From NCBI GenBank assembly GCA_023127875.1, contig JAGMFA010000066.1:1-11497 (forward strand): a stretch of DNA of 11,497 bases. Reading direction: 5' to 3'. The position numbers were made by a program, and so were the translations under genes. This DNA is from Candidatus Zixiibacteriota bacterium (GTDB lineage Bacteria > Zixibacteria > MSB-5A5 > SM1-73). This document shows, in pieces, positions 6,101-11,497 of the stretch; the stretch's first letter is position 1, and the number at the start of each line of letters is the position of its first letter. The notes beneath the pieces were generated by a model. That model was not told the DNA's origin. It worked only from the letters and a program-made list of their open reading frames with translations, and ran no database searches.

Positions 6101-6865
6101 TTATCCAGATTTTGCCATCCGGACTAAGGTCTCTTTCAACACAGATTTATCGATCTCCGTATAGAAGACCCCCTTAAAGGCGATCGATATTTTTCCGGTC
6201 TCCTCGGAGATTGCAATAGCGATGGCATCTGATTCCTCGGTCACCCCGATGGCGGCTTTGTGCCGCATCCCGAAGAGCTTAGCGTATCGGGGATTTTGGG
6301 TCAAAGGAAGGGTGCAAGCCACCGCCACCACATAATCTCCCTGCATGATTGCGGCTCCGTCGTGAAGAGGGGTGTAGGGAGTGAATATGGTTACCAGAAG
6401 ATCAGCCGACACCTCAGCGTTGGTGGATTTTCCTGTGTCTATGAAATTTTTGAGCCCGATCTCCCTTTCAATCACTAAAAGTCCCCCATAGCGTAGCTGA
6501 GAAAGTCGGATGGCCGCTTTGACCAGCTCATCTAAGGTCTTACCCTTCTCATATCTAAAAAACAGCCGAAAAAGTTTGTTATGCCCTATCTGCGCCAAGG
6601 CATTTCGAAGCTCCGGCTGAAATACGATAACTAAAACCAAAATCCCCACGGTGGCAATGTTGGTAATCAGCCATTTGAGCCCTTCCAGTCGGAACCAGAA
6701 GGCTAAAAAGGAGATGGAAAAAAGCAGGAAAAGCCCTAAAACGATCTGCGCCGAGCGGGTGCCTTTCATCAAAATTAACACCCGGTAAAACAGAAATGCC
6801 ACTAAAGCGACATCGATCAAATCGACCACGGTGAATTTTAAAAAGCCGATATGAAATAATTCCAT
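6101..6865 (-). CDS. cdaA: Diadenylate cyclase CdaA (c-di-AMP synthase)
   Basis: CdaA condenses two ATP into cyclic di-AMP, a messenger controlling potassium/osmotic balance and cell wall homeostasis. The 254-residue protein has three predicted N-terminal membrane helices (about 14-32, 42-58 and 64-82) and a cytosolic DAC domain. The DAC motifs are LHDGAA (D169-G170-A171) and GMRHKAAIG (from 199). Most CdaA proteins read GTRHRAA at the second motif; here Met replaces Thr and Lys replaces the second Arg, while the preceding Arg (R201) and His (H202) are kept. The ATG at 6865 with GAAGGG (6870-6875) upstream is preferred over a TTG at 6877. The usual partners cdaR (ybbR) and glmM do not follow; obg does. 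Placement after folP fits a known neighbourhood. Confidence 0.93.
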   Translation of the reverse strand: MELFHIGFLKFTVVDLIDVALVAFLFYRVLILMKGTRSAQIVLGLFLLFSISFLAFWFRLEGLKWLITNIATVGILVLVIVFQPELRNALAQIGHNKLFRLFFRYEKGKTLDELVKAAIRLSQLRYGGLLVIEREIGLKNFIDTGKSTNAEVSADLLVTIFTPYTPLHDGAAIMQGDYVVAVACTLPLTQNPRYAKLFGMRHKAAIGVTEESDAIAIAISEETGKISIAFKGVFYTEIDKSVLKETLVRMAKSG

Positions 6866-6940
6866 AATTCCCTTCAAAACAGCTAAGTTCTATGTGCTTT
6901 TCTTCATCATAAACTGAAGCTTACGGCAACCATGTTATCG

Positions 6941-6993
6941 GTAGCCGTCCCGCTTTTAGCGGGGCGCACTCTTTCGCTCGTATGGGCGGCTAC
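6941..6993. repeat. GTAG...CTAC inverted doublet in the folP-cdaA gap
   Basis: GTAGCCG (6941-6947) and CGGCTAC (6987-6993) are perfect 7-bp outer arms. Inside the left half, CCCGCT (6949-6954) and AGCGGG (6958-6963) form a tight hairpin, extendable to 8 pairs with one G-T. The right half has no clear hairpin of its own and looks eroded. The right end GTAGCCGCC recurs at 3622-3630, 12 bases past the dprA stop. Nothing else is evident in this 139-bp gap. Confidence 0.6.
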
Positions 6994-7004
6994 CTTGTTT
7001 CATT

Positions 7005-7841
7005 TTAATATACATTTAAGATGGCATCCATCAAACCAGCTACCCTTTTGCTTTCCTTCACATCATGCACCCGGACGATGTTTGCTCCGTTCATTATAGC
7101 CACTGCTAAAGCGGCTAAGCTTCCTTCCAATCTTTCCTCCACTGGCAGGTCCAGTATTTTGCCGATAAAGGATTTTCGCGAGCAACCGACCAAAATAGGA
7201 CATCCCAATATAGAAAAATTTTTTAGATTTTTCAATATATTTAGATTATCCTCCAACCTTTTTCCAAATCCGATGCCCGGGTCGATTATGATTCTATCCT
7301 TGTCAATTCCCGCATCTCGGGCGATTTTTATGCTCTTTTTCAAATACTCAGTGATCTCAAGGATCACATCCTCATACCAAGGATCCTTCTGCATGTTTTT
7401 GGGGGTTCCTTTGATGTGCATCAAATTTATCGGAACTTTATATTCTGAGGCGACCCTTTTCATCTCTGGATCAAATCGCAATGCGCTGACATCATTTATC
7501 ATCTGGGTTCCTGCATCCAAAGCCCTCTTTGCCACCTCCGCTTTATAGGTATCGATGGAGATAGGGACATCGATCTTTTTGGAGAGAGCTTCAATTACCG
7601 GAATCACCCGGGAAAGTTCCTCTTGGATGGAAACCGGATCTGACCCGGGGCGGGTGGACTCCCCTCCCACATCGATAATATCTGCCCCCTCTTCAGCCAT
7701 TTTCATACCCTGTTTAACTGCATCCTCTAACTTAAAAAATTTGCCCCCATCGGAGAACGAATCGGGAGTCACATTCAATGCACCCATGATATGGGTCCGG
7801 GTGGAGAGATTCAACTTTTTCTTCTTGAACTGGATAATCAT
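7005..7841 (-). CDS. folP: Dihydropteroate synthase
   Basis: FolP joins p-aminobenzoate to 6-hydroxymethyl-dihydropterin pyrophosphate, making dihydropteroate in folate synthesis; it is the sulfonamide target. The 278-residue TIM barrel shows the whole signature: MGALNVTPDSFSDGG (19-33), DVGGESTRPG (57-66), SIDT (95-98), NDVSAL (116-121), LMHIKGTPKNMQ (140-151), DPGIGFGK (187-194), GCSRKSFIG (219-227) and RVHD (257-260). All pterin- and phosphate-binding blocks are intact and length is normal. The ATG at 7841 has only a weak purine stretch (AAGAAG) immediately upstream. It is separated from folE by 331 bp of repeats, so the two folate genes may no longer share one tight operon. No folB, folK or folC is in the window. 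Confidence 0.96.
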   Translation of the reverse strand: MIIQFKKKKLNLSTRTHIMGALNVTPDSFSDGGKFFKLEDAVKQGMKMAEEGADIIDVGGESTRPGSDPVSIQEELSRVIPVIEALSKKIDVPISIDTYKAEVAKRALDAGTQMINDVSALRFDPEMKRVASEYKVPINLMHIKGTPKNMQKDPWYEDVILEITEYLKKSIKIARDAGIDKDRIIIDPGIGFGKRLEDNLNILKNLKNFSILGCPILVGCSRKSFIGKILDLPVEERLEGSLAALAVAIMNGANIVRVHDVKESKRVAGLMDAILNVY

Positions 7842-7924
7842 CTTCTTGCGATTCTTAAGATAATTTATCTTTGATTCTTTTCCACCTTAGTGTCAGGAAT
7901 TTTTACAAATCTCACCTCTGCCCC

Positions 7925-7943
7925 CTCTCCACTTTGTAGAGAG
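7925..7943. repeat. imperfect hairpin related to the 11453-11477 palindrome
   Basis: CTCTCCAC (7925-7932) and GTAGAGAG (7936-7943) pair at 7 of 8 positions around TTT. The left arm with preceding Cs (CCCCTCTCCA) matches the arm of the palindrome at 11453-11477, so it is probably a decayed relative. Confidence 0.4.
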
Positions 7944-7945
7944 TT

Positions 7946-8007
7946 GTAGGGACAGCCCTTGTGGCTGTCCTCATTTGGGTTAGGACAGGGACAAGCCCTG
8001 TCCCTAC
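7946..8007. repeat. REPIN-like doublet: two GTAG-footed hairpins, inverted
   Basis: The left unit is GTAG (7946-7949) plus stem GGACAGCC (7950-7957), loop CTTGT, GGCTGTCC (7963-7970). The right unit on the minus strand is GTAG (8004-8007) plus GGACAGGG, loop CTTGT, CCCTGTCC (7983-8003). Loops are identical, stems are perfect, and the two innermost pairs are swapped (CC/GG versus GG/CC), so pairing is conserved and sequence is not. The outermost 12 bases, TTGTAGGGACAG (7944-7955) and 7998-8009, are perfect inverted repeats. This is the layout described for REPINs. Confidence 0.8.
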
Positions 8008-8172
8008 AAAAATCTCTCCAAGATTTCTTCAACATACCCTGAAAGGTTCACTCTGAAGGGTTGAGAGAGAGTAAGGTTCATCTCCGCTTTTAATGCATAA
8101 AAACAGGTTAAATGGTGTTCCGATGATTGAATTGATAAGGCGAATCTTCGTTGCAAGCTAATTGGTTAAGAT

Positions 8173-8757
8173 TTACTTTCCCTTGGATGAATCACTGGGA
8201 ATGAATCCCTTTATCAGTGAGAAGGCTTCTTTTCTGAGGGCATCTTCCTTGAGCGTTCCGCGCATGGCGGAGGTGATGGTCACAGAGCCTGGTTTTTTCA
8301 AGCCCCGCATGGAAAGACACATTTGTTCTGCTTCCATGATGACCAACACCCCTTTGGGCTTAAGAACCTTCATCAAGACGTCTGCAATTTCAGCGGTGAG
8401 GCGCTCCTGCAATTGAGGTCTTCTTGATAAAACCTCGATCACCCGCACCAGTCTGGAGAATCCGGTTATCTGATTGTCCGTGGGAATGTAGGCGATGTGC
8501 GCCTTTCCGAAGAAAGGAAGAAGATGATGTTCGCAAAGTGAATGAAAGAAGATATCTTTGACGATGATCATCTCATCCTGATTGGGAGCAGAGTAGAGCT
8601 TAATTTGAGCTTCGGGATTCTCGGAAAGTCCGGCAAAAATTTCTTGGTAAAAATCTGCCACCCTTCTGGGAGTATCACAAAGCCCATCCCTTTCTGGATC
8701 TTCTCCCACCGCTTCCAGAATCATTCTGACCGCTTTTTGAATCTTGTCTTTGTCCAT
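8173..8757 (-). CDS. folE: GTP cyclohydrolase I (FolE), with Gln at the catalytic His179 position
   Basis: FolE converts GTP to 7,8-dihydroneopterin triphosphate, the first step of folate (and some pterin or queuosine) synthesis. The 194-residue reading shows SLCEHHLLPF (73-82; C75, H77 and H78 correspond to E. coli C110, H112, H113), GFSR (S101), QERL (Q117, E118) and EAEQMCLSMRG (C147 and R151 match C181 and R185). At residue 145, where E. coli has His179 and most relatives His, the codon is CAA (8323-8325), Gln. Everything else in the active site looks intact. I choose the ATG at 8757 because the protein then begins MDKxKIxKAVRMIL as in relatives. A TTG at 8793 would add 12 residues encoded by simple repeat. 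No ribosome binding site precedes the ATG. Confidence 0.93.
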   Translation of the reverse strand: MDKDKIQKAVRMILEAVGEDPERDGLCDTPRRVADFYQEIFAGLSENPEAQIKLYSAPNQDEMIIVKDIFFHSLCEHHLLPFFGKAHIAYIPTDNQITGFSRLVRVIEVLSRRPQLQERLTAEIADVLMKVLKPKGVLVIMEAEQMCLSMRGLKKPGSVTITSAMRGTLKEDALRKEAFSLIKGFIPSDSSKGK

Positions 8758-8760
8758 TCT

Positions 8761-8794
8761 GCGGACGGCGGACGGCGGACTGCCGACCGCCAAC
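8761..8794. repeat. GC-rich heptamer tandem repeat between ftsH and folE
   Basis: The unit GCGGACG is repeated about three times (8761-8781, last base changed), then TGCCGACCGCCAAC. It is far more GC-rich than its surroundings. It fills 34 of the 37 bases between the ftsH stop and the folE ATG, the place where the folE ribosome binding site would be. Confidence 0.7.
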
Positions 8795-10819
8795 TTATGT
8801 TTTCTTCTTTTCCGTCTCCAGCCGAACCGGCTCTAACTTCTCCCCTTTTAGGATTCTGTCAATCTCCTCTCCATCCAGAATCTCCCTCTCCAGAAGGACT
8901 GAGGCCAGAAGATGGAGTTTATCTGTGTTGGCGCCCAAAAGCTCGGTGGCTCTCTCTTCCGCCTTCTCCACCATGCCTCTAACCTCCTTGTCGATCTCCT
9001 GAGCAGTCTGTTCGCTGTAGTCCCGGTGAGTGGCTATCTCCCTGCCCAAGAATATCTGCTCCTCCTTTTTGCCGAAGGACAAAGGACCCAATCTTTCGCT
9101 CATTCCCCATTCGCAAACCATTTTCCGCGCCAGCTCTGTGGCTTTTTCTATGTCATTGGCTGCTCCGGTGGACAACTCATCAAACACCAGTCTCTCTGCC
9201 ACCCGTCCTCCCATCAGATGCAAAAGCTTGGTCTCCAGATATTTCTTGGAGTGAGTATGTTTTTCATCTATGGGAAGATAATGGGTAATGCCCAGAGCAA
9301 GACCTCTGGGGATGATGGTCATCTTATGAACCGGATCAGAGCCGGGGACCAGTTTGCCTATGAGAGCATGCCCGGACTCATGATAAGCGGTCAGTTTCTT
9401 CTCCTCCTCGCTTATCACCAGACTCCTTCTTTCAGTTCCCATCATCTCCTTATCCTTGGCATCCTCAAAATCCTGCATGCTCACTTTATCGTGATTTTTT
9501 CTGGCAGCCAGGAGGGCGGCTTCGTTTACAATATTGGCTAAATCCGCACCGGATAGACCGGGGGTGCCGCGAGCCAGTATGGAAAGATCCACATCTTGCG
9601 CCAGGGGTATTTTGCGAGTGTGCACTTTGAGTATCCCTTCTCTTCCCTTCACATCCGGGGTGTCCACCACGATTTGTCTATCGAATCTTCCTGGTCTTAA
9701 AAGGGCGGGATCTAAAACATCCGGGCGATTGGTGGCGGCCAAAAGGATCACCCCTTCGTTGGATTCAAACCCGTCCATCTCCACTAAAAGCTGATTTAGA
9801 GTCTGTTCCCTTTCATCATGTCCGCCTCCTAATCCTGCTCCCCGATGCCTCCCCACTGCGTCTAACTCATCGATGAAGATGATACAGGGGGCACTTTTTT
9901 TGCCTTGATCGAAAAGGTCTCTCACCCGGGAAGCGCCCACTCCCACAAACATCTCCACGAAATCAGACCCGCTCATGCTGAAGAAGGGCACCTCTGCCTC
10001 TCCGGCAATGGCTCTGGCTAAAAGGGTTTTACCGGTTCCCGGAGCTCCCAAAAGCAGTGCCCCTTTGGGGATTTTCCCCCCCAGCTTTTGAAACTTGGCC
10101 GGGTCTTTTAAAAACTCTATTATCTCCTGAAGTTCCTGTTTGGCTTCGTCTGCCCCCGCCACGTCTTGGAAGGTCACCTTGGGTCGATCGCTGGATAGGA
10201 GCTTTGCTTTGCTTTTACCAAAGGAGAAAAGACTTTTGGGTCCACCACCCTGCATCTGTCTGAGCATGAAAAGCCAGAAGACGATGAGAATTATCCAGGG
10301 AAGCGAGGTCAAAATTATCCCGGACCAGTTGGTGCTGGGTGGCTCCGCATCTATCTCCACACTTTTTGCCTCCAGCTTCTCTAAAAGCGAAGGATCCTCA
10401 AACGGAATATGAAGCTCAAACTTGCTGAAACGACCCGTCTGTTTCCCCACAGTTTTAGATATCTCTCTTGCAAATTCTCCTTCGATATCCTTCTCCACCA
10501 AAGTTACCTTTTTGATATTAGATTCCTCCAGCTCCTGCATGAACTCAGTATAGGTAATGGTAACCACATTCCTTTTGCTGTGAGAATAATATTGAAACAA
10601 GGAGATGGACACAAGCAGAAGAAGCATCCAGAAGATCAAGGTGCGGGTTCCTTTTCGCCATCTAAACTCATCCTTTTTTCCGTCGGTTGGCTTTTTGCTG
10701 CCTGGAAGCTTACCAGCTGGTCTCATTTTTTTCCCACCGCCACCTGAGTTTTTTCGCTGGAGCAAATTTAGGAAGCTTATTCTCTTTTCCTTGAAAACAT
10801 TTTCTTTAGGGTCATTCAT
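8795..10819 (-). CDS. ftsH: ATP-dependent zinc metalloprotease FtsH
   Basis: FtsH is a hexameric inner-membrane AAA+ protease that extracts and degrades membrane and regulatory proteins. The 674 residues show membrane helices at about 58-77 and 168-187 flanking a periplasmic part, then the AAA module: Walker A GAPGTGKT (258-265), pore loop FVEMFVG (287-293), Walker B IIFIDELD (313-320), and second region of homology with arginines near RPGRFDRQ (375-382). The M41 protease domain carries HESGH (480-484; HEAGH is commoner) and the third zinc ligand D556 in ANDIEKAT. The N-terminus is unusual: about 55 Lys/Gly/Pro-rich residues before the first helix, where most FtsH have only a few. The ATG at 10819 overlaps the end of hpt by 8 bp, with GAGGA (10829-10833) 9 bases upstream, implying translational coupling. 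Confidence 0.97.
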   Translation of the reverse strand: MNDPKENVFKEKRISFLNLLQRKNSGGGGKKMRPAGKLPGSKKPTDGKKDEFRWRKGTRTLIFWMLLLLVSISLFQYYSHSKRNVVTITYTEFMQELEESNIKKVTLVEKDIEGEFAREISKTVGKQTGRFSKFELHIPFEDPSLLEKLEAKSVEIDAEPPSTNWSGIILTSLPWIILIVFWLFMLRQMQGGGPKSLFSFGKSKAKLLSSDRPKVTFQDVAGADEAKQELQEIIEFLKDPAKFQKLGGKIPKGALLLGAPGTGKTLLARAIAGEAEVPFFSMSGSDFVEMFVGVGASRVRDLFDQGKKSAPCIIFIDELDAVGRHRGAGLGGGHDEREQTLNQLLVEMDGFESNEGVILLAATNRPDVLDPALLRPGRFDRQIVVDTPDVKGREGILKVHTRKIPLAQDVDLSILARGTPGLSGADLANIVNEAALLAARKNHDKVSMQDFEDAKDKEMMGTERRSLVISEEEKKLTAYHESGHALIGKLVPGSDPVHKMTIIPRGLALGITHYLPIDEKHTHSKKYLETKLLHLMGGRVAERLVFDELSTGAANDIEKATELARKMVCEWGMSERLGPLSFGKKEEQIFLGREIATHRDYSEQTAQEIDKEVRGMVEKAEERATELLGANTDKLHLLASVLLEREILDGEEIDRILKGEKLEPVRLETEKKKT

Positions 10820-11345
10820 CTTTTTCGTTCCTCAACAGAGCTATATATGGTAGATTTCGATACTTCTCATCGTAATCTAAACCATACCCTACCACAAATT
10901 TATTCGGTATGGAAAACCCCACATATCTTAAGGATATTTTTAACTTTCGTCTCCTCCTTTTATCAAGCAAAGTTACGATCTTTAAGCTTTTTGGGTTTCT
11001 GGTCAAAAGATTATTTCTTATGTAATTCAAAGTGAGACCAGAATCTATTATATCTTCCACTATTATTACGTGTTTACCCTCAATATTTATGCTCAAATCT
11101 TTAAGCCATCTCACCACTCCCGATGCATGTTTACCAGAGCCATAGCTGGCAACAGAGATGAAATCCACCTCATGGGGAATCTGAAGTTCCCTCACCAAAT
11201 CCGCCATGAAGATGAAGCTTCCTTTGAGTATTCCCACCAGCACTGGATTTTTATCTTTATAATCATTTGATATTTTGTGCGCCAGCTCTTTTACTCTTTC
11301 TTTTAATGCCCGTTTCCCAATTATGATTTTAAGTTGATCCTTCAT
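10812..11345 (-). CDS. hpt: Hypoxanthine phosphoribosyltransferase
   Basis: Hpt salvages hypoxanthine and guanine with PRPP to make IMP and GMP. The 177-residue type I phosphoribosyltransferase shows [17 protein letters not shown] (36-52), the flexible-loop region [14 protein letters not shown] (66-79), the PRPP-binding [14 protein letters not shown] (93-106; E97, D98 and D101) and [17 protein letters not shown] (152-168). Length is typical. The ATG at 11345 has AGGA only one or two bases upstream, closer than usual, but no better start is seen. The stop codon lies inside the ftsH start region (ATGAATGA). In many bacteria tilS precedes hpt; here the window ends 152 bp upstream without it. Confidence 0.95.
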   Translation of the reverse strand: MKDQLKIIIGKRALKERVKELAHKISNDYKDKNPVLVGILKGSFIFMADLVRELQIPHEVDFISVASYGSGKHASGVVRWLKDLSINIEGKHVIIVEDIIDSGLTLNYIRNNLLTRNPKSLKIVTLLDKRRRRKLKISLRYVGFSIPNKFVVGYGLDYDEKYRNLPYIALLRNEKDE

Positions 11346-11368
11346 ATCCTAAAAATCGGTTCTTCTCC

Positions 11369-11397
11369 ATGTTAGTGGTTGAGATTTTCGGTAACAA
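11369..11397 (-). promoter_or_regulatory. weak candidate promoter upstream of hpt
   Basis: On the minus strand TTGTTA (11392-11397) and TAACAT (11369-11374) are 17 bases apart, each matching 4 of 6 consensus bases. It is suitably placed about 24 bases before the hpt ATG. The match is poor and may be chance. Confidence 0.2.
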
Positions 11398-11452
11398 CTA
11401 AAATCCTAAAGGTTTATCGAGAACCTCTCCCCCTTGTCCCCTTCAGGGTGAA

Positions 11453-11477
11453 CCCCTCTCCATGAAATGGAGAGGGG
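11453..11477. repeat. perfect 11-bp palindrome upstream of hpt
   Basis: CCCCTCTCCAT (11453-11463) and ATGGAGAGGGG (11467-11477) pair fully around GAA. A partial pyrimidine-rich copy, CCTCTCCCCC, lies just before it at 11424-11433. On plus the hairpin is followed by GATTTAGG, not a T-run. It resembles the hairpin at 7925-7943, so I read it as another dispersed repeat, though a role at the end of a gene beyond the window edge cannot be excluded. Confidence 0.6.
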
Positions 11478-11497
11478 GATTTAGGCAATAGTGTTGC

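Larger units (their letters stand above)
7842..8172. other. folE-folP intergenic region (331 bp), repeat-rich
   Basis: No gene is supported. In order on plus it holds an imperfect hairpin (7925-7943), the GTAG doublet (7946-8007), an ACCCT...AGGGT weak inverted repeat near 8035-8061, and a direct repeat AAGGTTCA (8043-8050 and 8073-8080). About 80 AT-rich bases before the folE stop show nothing recognisable. I found no convincing promoter for folP. Confidence 0.6.

Noticed and set aside
7021..7863. Long plus-strand open frames opposite folP, and similar ones opposite ptsI, dprA and ftsH
   Set aside because: They are antisense shadows of strongly conserved minus-strand enzymes.
7842..8172. 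Riboswitch or small RNA gene in the folE-folP gap
   Set aside because: The visible structure is explained by repeat hairpins; no known riboswitch core could be recognised by eye.

Overview
The window looks like an ordinary chromosomal segment of a bacterium with moderate GC content. It holds ten complete protein genes, all on the minus strand, so transcription runs from high to low coordinates. All ten belong to well-known families. The mix (a two-function sugar-phosphate isomerase of the archaeal/candidate-phylum type, a folate and FtsH cluster, general PTS enzymes without a permease, TTG and GTG starts, many gap-confined palindromes) suggests an uncultured or deep-branching bacterial lineage. 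I cannot name the phylum from sequence alone. No rRNA, tRNA, CRISPR array or transposase gene was seen.

Layout in transcription order. (1) hpt (purine salvage) overlaps ftsH (membrane AAA+ protease) by 8 bp. A 37-bp spacer, almost all GC-rich heptamer repeat, leads to folE (GTP cyclohydrolase I). (2) A 331-bp gap full of hairpins precedes folP (dihydropteroate synthase). A 139-bp gap with another palindromic doublet follows, then cdaA (c-di-AMP synthase) and, 33 bp on, obg (GTPase). (3) A 317-bp repeat-bearing gap leads to dprA (DNA uptake and recombination mediator). (4) A 213-bp gap with a hairpin and a weak promoter candidate leads to ptsH and ptsI (HPr and enzyme I, abutting), then 46 bp on to a bifunctional phosphoglucose/phosphomannose isomerase. 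The first 277 bases are non-coding and packed with repeats.

The order hpt-ftsH-(folE)-folP-cdaA matches a neighbourhood known from several bacterial phyla. However, cdaR/ybbR and glmM, the usual followers of cdaA, are absent and obg takes their place. The ptsH-ptsI pair and the isomerase form a sugar-phosphate module. With no EII component nearby, the PTS may be regulatory, or its permeases may be encoded elsewhere.

The most unusual content lies between the genes. At least three families of short palindromes occur, several as inverted doublets, with stem changes that keep base pairing. One family carries GTAG at the 5' foot of each hairpin, the hallmark of REP/REPIN elements mobilised by RAYT (Y1 tyrosine) transposases. 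One such GTAG supplies the stop codon of ptsI. A second family uses a TGTG foot and occurs as two inverted pairs about 4.9 kb apart. Among the proteins, the clearest oddity is FolE, where the residue aligned to E. coli catalytic His179 is Gln.
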